DNA of 51,420 nt from Bacteroidaceae bacterium (GTDB taxonomy: Bacteria; Bacteroidota; Bacteroidia; Bacteroidales; Bacteroidaceae), in contig JAFSRW010000056.1 in the NCBI GenBank assembly GCA_017445925.1, positions 1 through 51,420 on the forward strand, written 5' to 3'. The notes under the pieces were generated by a model. That model searched no databases. It was not told the origin of the DNA and saw nothing but the letters and a program-made list of their open reading frames with translations. Made by a program: the position numbers and the translations under genes. This document shows positions 9,163 to 18,733 of this stretch, piece by piece; positions within the stretch are counted from its first letter, which is position 1, and each line of letters starts with the position of its first letter.

Positions 9163-10492
9163 TAAGCCTTGCTTTAATGGCTTCTGTTTCTTTCTCGTAT
9201 CCAGGTTTGCCAAGCAGAGCAAACATATTCTTCTTGTAAGCCTCAACACCAGGCTGGTTGAATGGGTTCACGCCCAATACCAAGCCGCTGATACCACAAG
9301 CCTTCTCGAAAAAGTAAATCATTTGTCCCAGATTATACTCGTCCAAACGGGGAACAATAAGACGCATATTGGGAACACCACCATCAACGTGAGCCAACTG
9401 AGTACCCAACTCTGCCATCTTGTTTACCTCATCAACACGTTTGCCAGCCAAGAAGTTCAGACCGTCCAAATTCTCCTCATCGCTGGGGAACAGCAACTTG
9501 TGTTCAGGTTCCTCAATACTTACCACTGTTTCAAAGATGCTGCGCTCACCTTCCTGAATCCACTGACCCATAGAGTGGAGGTCGGTACTGAAATCAACAG
9601 CTGCGGTAAAGATACCCTTACCGTCCTTACCCTCAGACTCTCCGTAGAGCTGCTTCCACCATTCGTTCATGAAGTGAAGTTTTGGTTGGAAGTTTACCAT
9701 AATCTCTATCTTCTTACCTTCCTGATACAGCGCATTACGAACGGCTGCATACTGGGCACAAATATTCTTGTTGAAGGGAACATCAGCAGCAGTAGCCAGT
9801 TCCATATCGGCAGCACCCTTTACCAACTTGGCAATATCGAAACCTGCAATAGCAATGGGTAACAGACCTACTGGAGTCAGCACGCTGAAACGTCCACCAA
9901 CATTGTCAGGAATGATGAAGCTAGTGTAACCTTCCTTGTCAGCACAGGTGCGGGCTGCGCCACGCTTGGCATCAGTGATAGCTACGATAACTTTACGGGC
10001 CATCTCCTTGCCGCGTTGCTCTTCGCACTGCTTCTTCAGCAGACGGAAAGCTAAAGCTGTCTCTGTGGTAGTACCGCTCTTGCTGATGTTGAGAACGCCA
10101 AACTTCTTGTCCTTCAGGTATTCTGTCAGTTCATACAGGTAATCCTCGCTGATGTTGTTTCCTGCAAACAGGATGGTGGGGTTCTCTCCGTTGTTTGTCA
10201 GCCACTGGAAGCTGTTGCTCAATGCTTCGATTACAGCACGGGAACCTAAGTATGAACCACCGATACCAGCAACAACAACGGTATCGCAGTTCTCGCGCAG
10301 AGTTTGAGCACACTCCTGCAGTTCAGTCATAAATTCTGCACTGATGCTGCTGGGCAGATGTAACCAACCCACATAATCATTACCGGCACATGTTCCATTC
10401 TCCAAAGCCTGCTGAGCTTCTGTTACTTTGCCTTCGAAGGCTGCTACTTTTTCGGCACTAACTAATGCCTTTGAAATGTCTAACTTAATCAT
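9155..10492 (-). CDS. pgi: Glucose-6-phosphate isomerase
   Basis: A 445-residue phosphoglucose isomerase interconverting glucose-6-phosphate and fructose-6-phosphate. The first SIS phosphate-binding loop is seen as [11 protein letters not shown] (residues 77-87), the second as [15 protein letters not shown], followed by VGGRFSVLT and the C-terminal [14 protein letters not shown]. The length matches the short bacterial form. It lies in a minus-strand series lysS-gpsA-pgi-HAD; the 54-bp gap to gpsA has no terminator I can see. Confidence 0.96.
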   Translation of the reverse strand: MIKLDISKALVSAEKVAAFEGKVTEAQQALENGTCAGNDYVGWLHLPSSISAEFMTELQECAQTLRENCDTVVVAGIGGSYLGSRAVIEALSNSFQWLTNNGENPTILFAGNNISEDYLYELTEYLKDKKFGVLNISKSGTTTETALAFRLLKKQCEEQRGKEMARKVIVAITDAKRGAARTCADKEGYTSFIIPDNVGGRFSVLTPVGLLPIAIAGFDIAKLVKGAADMELATAADVPFNKNICAQYAAVRNALYQEGKKIEIMVNFQPKLHFMNEWWKQLYGESEGKDGKGIFTAAVDFSTDLHSMGQWIQEGERSIFETVVSIEEPEHKLLFPSDEENLDGLNFLAGKRVDEVNKMAELGTQLAHVDGGVPNMRLIVPRLDEYNLGQMIYFFEKACGISGLVLGVNPFNQPGVEAYKKNMFALLGKPGYEKETEAIKARLNG

Positions 10493-10546
10493 AATATGTT
10501 ACCTTTTTAACCTTTGTTTATACCTTATATATTTATTAGAGAGGCG

Positions 10547-11542
10547 TTAGCTTAACACCTCACATAGTTTCTTTATCTCTTTGTCCGGACGGGCCCGCTC
10601 ATACAGGATGTTGTACACAGCATCTACAATGGGCATATCTACGCCCACGTGGTGTATGATGTCCTTCATACATTTACAGCCATAGTATCCTTCGGCCACC
10701 ATTTCCATTTCCAACTGAGCGCTTTTTACACTGTAGCCCTGTCCAATCATCGTACCAAAGACACGGTTACGGCTAAAATGAGAATAGCCTGTGACTAGAA
10801 GGTCGCCCATATACACCGTGTTGGTGATATTCCGTTCAATGGGGTAGATGGTATTAAGGAAACTCTTCATCTCACGTGCTGCATTGCTCATGAGAACGGC
10901 CTGAAAGTTGTCACCGTACTTCAACCCATGACAGATACCGGCTGCTATAGCAAATACATTCTTCAGAACCGAAGCGTACTCAATTCCTATAACATCGTTG
11001 CTGGTGCTGGTCTTTACGTAATCGCTTGCCATCATCTGGGCAAAATCCTGAGCCTTCTTCTGGTCGGCACACCCAATAGTCAGATAGGTTAAGCGGTTCA
11101 TGGCGACCTCTTCTGCGTGGCTAGGGCCACCTATTACAGCAAGATTCTCCTCAGGTACATTATATACTTGATTGAAATAATCTGAGCATATTACATTTTC
11201 ATCCGGAACAATACCCTTGATGGCTGTAACAATGAATTTGTTATCCATTCGGGTATAGAGTTTCCTCAGATGGCCTTTCAAATAAGGTGATGGAGTGACA
11301 AAGATAAGCGTATCAGCCCTTTCCACCACCTCGTTAATATCACTGCTGAAGTGAATCCTGTTTATGTCAAACAGAACACTTGTCAAGTAGGCTGGGTTAT
11401 GCTTAAGACGTTTGAAATCCTCTATACGGTCGTCTCTGCGCAGATACCACCAAATGCTGTCGTTTTTCTCCAACAGCATCTTGGCAATAGCAGTTGCCCA
11501 GCTACCTCCACCTAATACGGCTATTTTTCCTAAACTGTCCAA
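10547..11542 (-). CDS. gpsA: NAD(P)H-dependent glycerol-3-phosphate dehydrogenase
   Basis: A 331-residue enzyme that reduces dihydroxyacetone phosphate to sn-glycerol-3-phosphate for phospholipid synthesis. The Rossmann motif is AVLGGGSWATAIAK (residues 8-21). The catalytic lysine is in EYASVLKNVFAIAAG and the substrate loop in VIGGPSHAEEV. Length is normal. Its start overlaps the lysS 3' end by 13 bp, so translation is probably coupled. Confidence 0.95.
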   Translation of the reverse strand: MDSLGKIAVLGGGSWATAIAKMLLEKNDSIWWYLRRDDRIEDFKRLKHNPAYLTSVLFDINRIHFSSDINEVVERADTLIFVTPSPYLKGHLRKLYTRMDNKFIVTAIKGIVPDENVICSDYFNQVYNVPEENLAVIGGPSHAEEVAMNRLTYLTIGCADQKKAQDFAQMMASDYVKTSTSNDVIGIEYASVLKNVFAIAAGICHGLKYGDNFQAVLMSNAAREMKSFLNTIYPIERNITNTVYMGDLLVTGYSHFSRNRVFGTMIGQGYSVKSAQLEMEMVAEGYYGCKCMKDIIHHVGVDMPIVDAVYNILYERARPDKEIKKLCEVLS

Positions 11543-13305
11543 GTCGCTATCGTTTCTTGGCTGGGTTTCTCAACTTCCAGCTTATATTTCTTAACTATTT
11601 CTATTATCTGCTGCTGAATCTTGGCTGGAGCTACACCTTGTAGTGTGGCCACCAGATTATATCCGGCTTTGCGCAGAATGGGAATAATCTCTGCGGGAAT
11701 ACCTTTATCCAAGAAAAGCTCGTCCTTATCGCGAGGAGCTTTCACCTCGGGTTTCATTTGGGGAAAGAGCATTACTTCGCCAATCTGGAACTTACCAGTC
11801 AGAAGCATTACCAGACGGTCTATACCGATACCAATTCCGAAGGTGGGAGGCATACCGTATTGCAGGGCACGCAGGAAATCCTGATCAATAATCATCGCCT
11901 CATCATCGCCCTTCTCAGATAGGCGCATCTGTTCCTTGAAGCGCTCCTCCTGATCGATAGGGTCGTTCAACTCCGAGTAAGCGTTTGCCAATTCCTTGCC
12001 ATTAACCATCAACTCAAAGCGCTCTGTCAGTCCGGGCTTAGAGCGGTGCATTTTCGTCAGAGGCGACATCTCAACGGGATAGTCTGTAATGAAGGTAGGC
12101 TGGATGAATGTTCCTTCGCAGGTCTCGCCAAAGATTTCATCAATCAGCTTGCCTTTGCCCATGGTATCATCCACCTCTATGTTCAGTTTCTTGGCCACTT
12201 CGCGAATCTCTTCCTCATTCATGGGATAGAGGTCGTAGCCTGTCTTCTCCTTGATGGCATCCAGGATAGGAAGACGGCGGAAAGGAGCCTTGAACGAAAT
12301 CACCTTGCCGTCAATCTCCACCTCGGGCTTACCGTTTACGGCTGTGCAAATCTGCTCAAGCATATTCTCGGTAAAGCCCATGCCCCAGTTCAGGTCCTTG
12401 TAGCTGATATACAACTCCATGCAAGTAAACTCGGGGTTGTGGGTCTTGTCCATACCCTCGTTGCGGAAGTTCTTGCCCATTTCGTATACGCCCTCAAAGC
12501 CACCCACAATCAGGCGCTTCAGGTACAATTCCGTAGCGATACGCATATACATATCTTGGTTCAGCGCATTGAAGTGCGTCATGAAGGGTCGGGCTGTAGC
12601 ACCACCGGGGATGTTCTGCAGGATGGGAGTGTCTACTTCTGTATAACCGGCATCGTCCAGAATCTTACGCATGGTGCGGATGATGGTAGCACGCTTCAGG
12701 AAGGTTTCCTTTACGCCTGCATTTACAATCAGGTCCACATATCGCTGGCGATATCTGAGTTCGGGATCATCAAATGAGTCGAACACATTTCCCTCAGCAT
12801 CTGTCTTAACAATGGGTAGTGGCTTCAAACTTTTGCTCAGTACCGTCATCTCCATCACGTGAACGCTTATTTCACCCGTTTTGGTACGGAAAACATAACC
12901 TTTTACACCGATGAAGTCGCCCAAGTCGAGGCACTTCTTAAATACGATATTATAAAGGTCTTTGTTTTCGTCAGGGCAGATAGCATCGCGCTGCACATAC
13001 ACCTGAATACGGCCCTTAGAGTCTTGCAACTCAGCAAAAGCAGCCTTACCCATGATGCGCTTGCTCATGATACGGCCCGCTACACTTACTACGGGGCTGT
13101 TCTCTGGTGTTGCTGTCTCGCGTACATCATTACCTTCTTCATCTTTGCCGATGATGGGAAGGTCTACAAAGTCCTTAACGATGTCTGTGCTCCATGCTGT
13201 TACAGGATATTCTGCTGCGGGGTAGGGATTGATGCCCAGGTCGCGCAACTGCTGCAAATTATTTCTTCGAACAATCTCTTGTTCGCTCAGTTCCAATATG
13301 TTCAT
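11530..13305 (-). CDS. lysS: Lysyl-tRNA synthetase, class II
   Basis: A 591-residue class II LysRS. The N-terminal OB anticodon-binding domain includes VSVAGRIMSKRIMGKAAFAE (about 80-100). The class II motifs follow: YRQRYVDLI (motif 1), FRNEGMDKTHNPEFTCME (motif 2) and GIGIGIDRLVMLL (motif 3). About 80 residues follow motif 3, ending in a predicted helical segment (QQQIIEIVKKYKLEVEK); such a tail is common in Bacteroidetes LysRS as far as I recall. The promoter is 84 bp upstream. It heads the lysS-gpsA-pgi-HAD series. Confidence 0.96.
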   Translation of the reverse strand: MNILELSEQEIVRRNNLQQLRDLGINPYPAAEYPVTAWSTDIVKDFVDLPIIGKDEEGNDVRETATPENSPVVSVAGRIMSKRIMGKAAFAELQDSKGRIQVYVQRDAICPDENKDLYNIVFKKCLDLGDFIGVKGYVFRTKTGEISVHVMEMTVLSKSLKPLPIVKTDAEGNVFDSFDDPELRYRQRYVDLIVNAGVKETFLKRATIIRTMRKILDDAGYTEVDTPILQNIPGGATARPFMTHFNALNQDMYMRIATELYLKRLIVGGFEGVYEMGKNFRNEGMDKTHNPEFTCMELYISYKDLNWGMGFTENMLEQICTAVNGKPEVEIDGKVISFKAPFRRLPILDAIKEKTGYDLYPMNEEEIREVAKKLNIEVDDTMGKGKLIDEIFGETCEGTFIQPTFITDYPVEMSPLTKMHRSKPGLTERFELMVNGKELANAYSELNDPIDQEERFKEQMRLSEKGDDEAMIIDQDFLRALQYGMPPTFGIGIGIDRLVMLLTGKFQIGEVMLFPQMKPEVKAPRDKDELFLDKGIPAEIIPILRKAGYNLVATLQGVAPAKIQQQIIEIVKKYKLEVEKPSQETIATWTV

Positions 13306-13312
13306 TATCCTT

Positions 13313-13377
13313 ATTCAAAATTATAAATTCAAAATTCAAAAGTGGCTAATGCCTAACGTCTAAAGTCTAACGTCTCT
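13313..13377. repeat. Two heptamer-phased tracts upstream of lysS
   Basis: Units of the type ATTCAAA (13313-13342) are followed by CTAACGT/CTAAAGT units (13352-13377), both with a 7-base period. They would lie in the lysS 5' leader, between the promoter at 13389 and the ATG. Confidence 0.65.
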
Positions 13378-13388
13378 TTTTGCGGCTG

Positions 13389-13396
13389 CAAAGGTA
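13389..13396 (-). promoter_or_regulatory. -7 element for lysS
   Basis: The minus strand reads TACCTTTG followed by CAGCC, the most frequent form of the Bacteroidetes -7 box in this window. It places an approximately 75-80 nt leader before lysS. Confidence 0.6.
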
Positions 13397-13411
13397 CAAC
13401 ATTTCTTGCAA

Positions 13412-13433
13412 ATCCCCAACTTTGTTGGGGGAA
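13412..13433 (-). terminator. Hairpin terminator after the C10 peptidase gene
   Basis: CCCCAAC, loop TTTG, GTTGGGG forms a compact stem just past the peptidase stop at 13438, with A/T-rich flanks. It separates the peptidase transcript from the lysS promoter. Confidence 0.6.
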
Positions 13434-13437
13434 AATC

Positions 13438-15915
13438 TTATTTTACCACCTTCTTGTTACCAACAACGTAAATACCCTTCTTTAGTTGAGAGTTGAGAGT
13501 TGAGGGTTGAGAGTTAACTTTTCGTCCGCTAAGGTCGTAGATTCCGTTCCCGTTATCGTTGACGTTATCGTTGACGTTTCTAATGCCATCAGTATCCACC
13601 TTGTACATTTTCTTATTCATGATGATGAAGTCAAAGTTCAGGTCTTCATTCATACTTGCAATGCCTCCGTTTTGCAGAACCCATCCTCTGATAGGGCTCC
13701 ATCCTTGGTATCCGTTTTGCTTGGCAGCAATTTTTACGGTATAATGGCCATCTTCCAACTCTTTGGACAAATGGCCACTGAAATCGTATGATATGTTGGG
13801 TAGCCAAGATAAATACTTAAGTACTGTGCCTACTCTCTGGGTCTCTCCAAATTCGGTTATCAGTTGGCCCATTTCATCATAGACAACCATAGAGAACACA
13901 CCATTGAATGGTGTATCTCCCAAATTAAGGACGTTGACCATTTGCATATTTATGTGCCTAGTATCAGGGTCGAAAGCCGTTACCTGCATATCCGTAACCT
14001 GAATATTGGCATAGAATTCGGGCAAGGGTGTAGGGTAGATAACCTTACCATCTTCTAGCCTGAAAGGGATGAATAAATCTTCCCCCTGGTATCCAGTTAC
14101 GATTCCCCACTCCAAGTACCCGTTTTGGTTAGCAACCAAATATAGGCGATATGCACCGTCGTTCAAATAGTCGGGCAATTGCCCTTCAAAAGTGATGGCG
14201 TAAGGTTGATAGTACCCTTGTTCCAAACCGTCGATGTAGTATACATTGCCAAAATGTTGCAGGATATTACCTTCTTCATCAGCTACTGCCATTTTTAGCC
14301 ATCCGGTAAAAGGCTTTTTTGCAGCGTTTTTTGGTTCTGTGACGCGCAGTGCCATAGACCGACCATTCTCCTCCTCTCCAACATTGCTAAATTCGTTCAC
14401 CTGCATTTGGGGTGTATATTTTTCGGTAATAGTGCTAACTGTAAGGACTTTGGGTGACGAATATGTCACAGTTTCATACTTATTGCTGTCATCTGCCTTG
14501 CTTCGTATAATTAAAGTATAGTCACCCTCTGCAATTTCGTTAGGTAAGGTTCCATCCACGTTGAGAGTTCTCAGACCATAGCAAAACGACACATTGTCCA
14601 GTCCTTGTGATCCTACCAGTATTTCCTTTTGGTTAGCGTCTCGCAGATAAAAATATATTCTGCCAACAAATGCTTTGTAGCTATAGTTATACATGTTGTT
14701 CACAGTTATAGTGAACTTGTGTGTATTTTTGGGATTTATTCTGGCTGGGTTCAGAATCACTTCTTTTGCCTGCCAGTAGAATTCAGAGTCTTTTACACCA
14801 TTGTCAGGCTTTATTCCGATTATGGCTTCGTGTTCTTGGGAGTATTCGTCACCATCAGCCTCCAAGGCACTCAGTTTGTAATAATCATCAAAGTTCCCTT
14901 CCCATCCCCAGTTCACGTGGTAGAAGGGATAACCTTCTTCATCGGCTTTATAGCCATCAATGATAAAAGAGTGTCCTCCCACCTGTGGCGAAACCGCAGC
15001 GTAGATAAGGGGACGTTCATTGTTCAACTCGTTTAGCATCAGCGCCTGCCACTCGTTATAGGCCATATAATCCCTATGTATGATAGCGATATCGGTGTCG
15101 TACCCAAAGTTATCCACCAACGCCTTCACCTGATTGGTACTGGTGGCAGAACTCTCTTTCAGGCCGAAATTCATCTGTACGGCAGCAGCACAGCAATATA
15201 CCAGGTCGGCTACCGCCTCGCATTCTTTTACCATAGCTCCGTATTTGTAGGAGCTTTTAATAAAAGGCCAGTTGAATGTAAAGGTCGACAGATCCTCCTG
15301 GATAGGAATCTGGTTAGTAGTTGAAACATAATTCACCATTCCCTGAGCTGATTCAGGGTACTGATAATAATACAATGTCTGGGCGGTACTGATAGCTATG
15401 CACCCTGTTACGCAGTGTTCTCCTCTTAGCTCGGGGCATCTGTTATTATAAGGTACGTTCTGTCCCCATTGAGTTATGAACAGAGGTCCTACCTGTTCCT
15501 TCACTCCTTCAATCTTGCGCTTGACTGGCCTCATGGGCTTTCCGCTTGTTAACGCTTCATATTCACGGGTGTAGCAGTCCAGTAGTTCCTGTAGTGCAGC
15601 TGGTATGTTTGCTGGATCAAAGTCTCTGCTTTGTGAAAAGCCCAATACGGGAGTCATCCGTTCGTCAGCGGAGATAATGGCATAGCCCTCGTTACCAGCT
15701 TCGCAGATATAGAAAGCATCTGGTTTATTGCTCAGCACCTCAGATGCAGCAATCACGCTACGTGTTTTCACAGCCTTTGCTTTCTTCCCAAATCTAGTGG
15801 GACGATTCAGAATGGAATCGGCAATGTGTTGCACATCCGACAACTTTCGCTGTTGTGCCATGCTGGGGACTAATCCCAGTAACCAGCATGATAGTATAAG
15901 GATAGTTTTTTTCAT
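13438..15915 (-). CDS. Secreted C10-family (streptopain/PrtT-like) cysteine peptidase with T9SS-type tail
   Basis: From ATG 15915 the product is 825 residues; an upstream ATG at 15942 would add nine residues before the signal peptide and fits less well. Order: signal peptide (KKTILILSCWLLGLVPSMA, 1-20), a Spi-like inhibitory propeptide (about 25-145), then the peptidase core with catalytic Cys172 in GCIAISTAQ and His315 in GGHSFIIDGY, and NWGWEG near 336-340. Large beta domains follow, then a C-terminal segment with YDLSGRKV and KKGIYVVGNKKVVK, the pattern of type IX secretion sorting tails. That tail is interrupted by two blocks made of chromosome-wide repeats (13485-13516 and 13545-13578). 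Probably an exported, cell-surface or released protease. Confidence 0.88.
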   Translation of the reverse strand: MKKTILILSCWLLGLVPSMAQQRKLSDVQHIADSILNRPTRFGKKAKAVKTRSVIAASEVLSNKPDAFYICEAGNEGYAIISADERMTPVLGFSQSRDFDPANIPAALQELLDCYTREYEALTSGKPMRPVKRKIEGVKEQVGPLFITQWGQNVPYNNRCPELRGEHCVTGCIAISTAQTLYYYQYPESAQGMVNYVSTTNQIPIQEDLSTFTFNWPFIKSSYKYGAMVKECEAVADLVYCCAAAVQMNFGLKESSATSTNQVKALVDNFGYDTDIAIIHRDYMAYNEWQALMLNELNNERPLIYAAVSPQVGGHSFIIDGYKADEEGYPFYHVNWGWEGNFDDYYKLSALEADGDEYSQEHEAIIGIKPDNGVKDSEFYWQAKEVILNPARINPKNTHKFTITVNNMYNYSYKAFVGRIYFYLRDANQKEILVGSQGLDNVSFCYGLRTLNVDGTLPNEIAEGDYTLIIRSKADDSNKYETVTYSSPKVLTVSTITEKYTPQMQVNEFSNVGEEENGRSMALRVTEPKNAAKKPFTGWLKMAVADEEGNILQHFGNVYYIDGLEQGYYQPYAITFEGQLPDYLNDGAYRLYLVANQNGYLEWGIVTGYQGEDLFIPFRLEDGKVIYPTPLPEFYANIQVTDMQVTAFDPDTRHINMQMVNVLNLGDTPFNGVFSMVVYDEMGQLITEFGETQRVGTVLKYLSWLPNISYDFSGHLSKELEDGHYTVKIAAKQNGYQGWSPIRGWVLQNGGIASMNEDLNFDFIIMNKKMYKVDTDGIRNVNDNVNDNGNGIYDLSGRKVNSQPSTLNSQLKKGIYVVGNKKVVK
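13485..13516. repeat. Heptamer tract inside the C10 peptidase coding region
   Basis: About four units of GTTGAGA (complement TCTCAAC) lie within the T9SS tail and encode NSQPSTLNSQ. The same heptamer, TCAACTC, forms the spacer at 5311-5333. Confidence 0.75.
13545..13578. repeat. Hexamer tract inside the C10 peptidase coding region
   Basis: Units CGTTAT/CGTTGA/CGTTCC with a 6-base period encode NVNDNVNDNGNG just before the YDLSGRKV strand. Related tracts lie at 38621, 44299, 44355 and 47816. Confidence 0.75.
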
Positions 15916-15966
15916 GACACTAGATTTTAGGCATTTTTTCATTCTTTCATTCTTTCATTTTCCCTC

Positions 15967-16929
15967 TCACACGCTCCCAGAGTTTACAATAGGTTGTGCA
16001 GGCTCATCGCTGCAGAGAACCACCAGCAGGTTGCTGACCATAGAAGCCTTTTTCTCCTCGGTCAGGTTCACAATGCTTTCTTCTGACAACTTATCCAGCG
16101 CCATCTTCACCATGCTGACAGCTCCGTCCACAATTTTTTCACGAGCGGTGATGATAGCAGCGGCTTGCTGTCTACGCAACATAACGGCAGCAATCTCAGG
16201 AGCGTAAGCTAAGTAGTTGATACGGGCTTCTGTAACCTCCAGACCAGCCATTGCCAAACGTTCGTTCAGTTTGTCGGTCAGTACATCGTTAATCTCTGCA
16301 GCGCCGCTACGCAAGGTTATCATCTCGTTTTCCTTAGTGTCTTCATTGTCGTAGGCATACATTCCAGCCACTTCACGTAAGGCTGAGTCACTCTGCACTG
16401 CCACAAACTTCTCAAACTTGTTCATACGGGCTGTAGCCGAATTGCCAACTTGGGCACCAGCAGCGTTAGATACGTCGGTATCAATATCAAAGATAGCTTT
16501 GTATGTATCTTTCAGTTTCCAAACTACTACCAATCCAATGAGGATGGGATTACCCGTTTTGTCGTTCACCTTTATGGGTTCTGCATTCAGGTTGCGGGCA
16601 CGCAGGCTGACATTCTTGACACTCATGAAGGGGTTTAGCCAGTAGAAGCCCGTCTTGCGGAAAGTTCCCACATACTTGCCAAAGAATGTCATCACTTTAG
16701 CCTGATTGGGTTCCAGCATACTGAATCCACAGCAACAGATAATGCTTGCAATCAGTAACACTACGCTCAGGATAATCCATATTGCAATGGGACGGCCAAG
16801 ATCGCCTTCCACAATACTTAATATAAAACAGAAGAAAGTGGTGCACCACAGCAGTATATCCAGAAAAATCATCAAGAAACCATTCAGATAACCACCTTTA
16901 AACTCAAATTCTTTGTTCATTGTTTCCAT
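15967..16929 (-). CDS. SPFH/band 7 domain membrane protein
   Basis: A 320-residue protein with two N-terminal transmembrane helices (about residues 13-40 and 48-70), followed by an SPFH domain beginning near AKVMTFFGKYVGTFRKTGFY. The typical strand MVNEAVSLRARNLNAEP-like region and the AGLEVTEARINYLAYAPEIA segment are present. Such proteins oligomerise on membranes and often guard proteases or organise microdomains; the partner here is unknown. The C-terminus is helical. An alternative ATG three codons downstream is possible. The spacer to the C10 gene holds a TCATTCTT-type tandem (15935-15960). Confidence 0.85.
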   Translation of the reverse strand: METMNKEFEFKGGYLNGFLMIFLDILLWCTTFFCFILSIVEGDLGRPIAIWIILSVVLLIASIICCCGFSMLEPNQAKVMTFFGKYVGTFRKTGFYWLNPFMSVKNVSLRARNLNAEPIKVNDKTGNPILIGLVVVWKLKDTYKAIFDIDTDVSNAAGAQVGNSATARMNKFEKFVAVQSDSALREVAGMYAYDNEDTKENEMITLRSGAAEINDVLTDKLNERLAMAGLEVTEARINYLAYAPEIAAVMLRRQQAAAIITAREKIVDGAVSMVKMALDKLSEESIVNLTEEKKASMVSNLLVVLCSDEPAQPIVNSGSV

Positions 16930-16945
16930 TGTTATTCTTTTTCAA

Positions 16946-16967
16946 AAATTAGACGTTAGACGTTAGT
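16946..16967. repeat. Heptamer tract upstream of the SPFH gene
   Basis: TTAGACG units repeated with a 7-base period lie between the promoter and ATG of the SPFH gene, in its likely 5' leader. Confidence 0.6.
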
Positions 16968-16983
16968 CTCTTTGTTTTCTAAA

Positions 16984-16991
16984 CAAAAATA
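16984..16991 (-). promoter_or_regulatory. -7 element for the SPFH gene
   Basis: The minus strand reads TATTTTTG, 55 bp upstream of the SPFH ATG and divergent from the promoter at 17100. Confidence 0.55.
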
Positions 16992-17063
16992 CAGAAAATC
17001 TTTCAATTGTCAGCCCTCTTTCCTCCCCCTTTAACAGAATTTTAACGTTTTGATGTAAATTTT

Positions 17064-17090
17064 GAATTTTGAATTATGAATTTTGAATTC
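17064..17090. repeat. GAATTTT/GAATTAT heptamer tract
   Basis: Alternating GAATTTT and GAATTAT units with a 7-base period. An almost identical tract contains the ilvB start codon at 30354-30380. Confidence 0.8.
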
Positions 17091-17099
17091 AAAAAAGTG

Positions 17100-17107
17100 T
17101 ACTTTTG
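17100..17107 (+). promoter_or_regulatory. -7 element for the YgjP-like gene
   Basis: TACTTTTG followed by CATTCG lies 9 bases before ATG 17117. The predicted transcript starts at or just before the ATG. A TTG start at 17105 would fall inside the promoter and is rejected. Confidence 0.6.
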
Positions 17108-17116
17108 CATTCGATT

Positions 17117-17686
17117 ATGCTAAAAGATAGTTTTATAGAGGATGCTGAATTGGGGCGCATCATGCTGCGATGCAATAGCAGGGCTCGACGTTTTACCTTT
17201 CGTTGTACGCCGGAAGGATTGCTCTGTACCGTTCCTCCAAGGGCTCGACAGTCCGACCTGTTGCGTGCTTTAGCAGAGTTGCGGCCCAGATTGAAGGCAA
17301 TGATACAGCGAACAGAGTCGCGGATTAAAGATCAGCACCAACTCACGCCTCAGGAGGTGGACGCACTTCGTAAACAAGCCAAGCAACTTCTTCCCCCACG
17401 CTTGCAAGCCCTTGCCTCAGCCCGAGGTTTGCGGTACCAAAAGGTAAGCATTCATAAGAGTCGTACCCGCTGGGGCAGTTGCAGTAGTAAGGGGAATATC
17501 AGCCTCAGTCTGTACCTCATGCTTCTTCCTTCTTATCTGCAGGACTATGTTATGCAGCATGAACTTACTCACCTCGTTGAGATGAATCACAGTCCCCGCT
17601 TCTGGGCTTTACTTGATGAGGCGACTGGCGGCAATGCGCTTCAGTTCAGGAAAGAAATAAGAAACTATCACCTCCCTATCTTATAA
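17117..17686 (+). CDS. YgjP-like (M48/DUF45) metallopeptidase-fold protein
   Basis: A 189-residue protein of the YgjP/DUF45 family. The zinc site is HELTHLVEMNHSPRFW near residues 150-165: HExxH plus the following N-H-S that is diagnostic of the family. SRTRWGSCSSKGNISLS and the N-terminal NSRARRFTFRC strands are also typical. The cellular role is poorly defined; some relatives lie next to type I restriction systems, but no such genes are here. The gene is 3 bp upstream of the endonuclease/exonuclease/phosphatase gene and probably in one operon with it. Confidence 0.88.
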   Translation: MLKDSFIEDAELGRIMLRCNSRARRFTFRCTPEGLLCTVPPRARQSDLLRALAELRPRLKAMIQRTESRIKDQHQLTPQEVDALRKQAKQLLPPRLQALASARGLRYQKVSIHKSRTRWGSCSSKGNISLSLYLMLLPSYLQDYVMQHELTHLVEMNHSPRFWALLDEATGGNALQFRKEIRNYHLPIL

Positions 17687-17689
17687 ACC

Positions 17690-18640
17690 ATGAATGTGTT
17701 AAAGCGTCTTTTTCTTTTCCTCCTATTCCTCAGCTCGACAACTTTGAGCCTTTGGGCAGATAGAATCGTCTGGTACAATGTGGAGAATTTATTTGATGTC
17801 CGGCATGATTCCTTAAAGAACGACTTTGATTTCCTTCCGGAAGGGAGCTATCATTGGACACCATGGAGATATTGGAGAAAGCTTGACAACGTTTCTCGTG
17901 TCATAGCCGCTGTAGCCGAGCAGGATGGGTGGCTTATATTGGTGGGGATGTGTGAGATTGAGAATGACACAGTTCTCCGCGATTTGACTCTTAGGTCTCC
18001 GCTTAGGGCTGCCAAGTATCAATATGTTCATCATGAGGGACCTGACCTTCGTGGTGTGGATTGCTGTCTGCTTTATCAGCCATCACACTTCTGCCTTTTG
18101 GGCTCCGAAGCCATCAGAATCCCTTCTGCCGAGCAGGGATTGCGTCCAACACGTGACATCCTGCATGTCTGGGGCAGGATGGTACGTACGGATTCCATGT
18201 TGCATGTCTTTGTACTTCACTTCCCCAGTCGGGCTGGAGGGAATAAGGCTAGTACAGAAAACAGAATGTTAGCCGCTCAGACCCTGTGTCAAGAGCTTGA
18301 TAAGTTGCAGGGGCAGCGTATATTGGTGATGGGCGATTTTAACGCAGAGCCCAAGGATCCCATCTTTCAACCCATCCTGCAACGCCTTGTCAGTCTCATT
18401 CCACAGCGCCGTAAAGAGCTCAAAAAGGCCCAAGGCTCCTATTTCTATCAAGGTCTTTGGGGATATATCGACCACATGCTCATATCACCCTCCATGCAGT
18501 CATGCTGCGAGAAGCGTGTTCACGTTGGAAAGTTTCCCTTCCTGCTTACAGAAAAGGGAACCCCGTGGCGTACTTTTCAGGGTCCAGCCTATAAAGGAGG
18601 TTTTTCAGACCACCTTCCCTTGTATGTAGATGTGTGGTAA
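17690..18640 (+). CDS. Exported endonuclease/exonuclease/phosphatase family protein
   Basis: A 316-residue protein with a signal peptide (LKRLFLFLLFLSSTTLSLWA) and an EEP (DNase I-like) fold. Catalytic signatures in order: WYNVENLFD, GMCEIEND (metal-binding Glu), LHFPSRAGG (His), VMGDFNAEPKD (Asp/Asn) and GGFSDHLPLY (terminal Asp-His pair). It is predicted to cut a phosphodiester in the periplasm or outside; the substrate (nucleic acid or phospho-lipid/sugar) is not evident. Bacteroidales have many such single-domain exported EEP proteins. It follows the YgjP-like gene by 3 bp. Confidence 0.88.
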   Translation: MNVLKRLFLFLLFLSSTTLSLWADRIVWYNVENLFDVRHDSLKNDFDFLPEGSYHWTPWRYWRKLDNVSRVIAAVAEQDGWLILVGMCEIENDTVLRDLTLRSPLRAAKYQYVHHEGPDLRGVDCCLLYQPSHFCLLGSEAIRIPSAEQGLRPTRDILHVWGRMVRTDSMLHVFVLHFPSRAGGNKASTENRMLAAQTLCQELDKLQGQRILVMGDFNAEPKDPIFQPILQRLVSLIPQRRKELKKAQGSYFYQGLWGYIDHMLISPSMQSCCEKRVHVGKFPFLLTEKGTPWRTFQGPAYKGGFSDHLPLYVDVW

Positions 18641-18733
18641 GCGGTACAAAAAAGTTTTTTCTTTTTCTTTCTGTACACAATCTCCTCTAAGCGTGTAAAT
18701 ATTTTTCCAAACACCTTTAAGCGTGCCCCTTTT

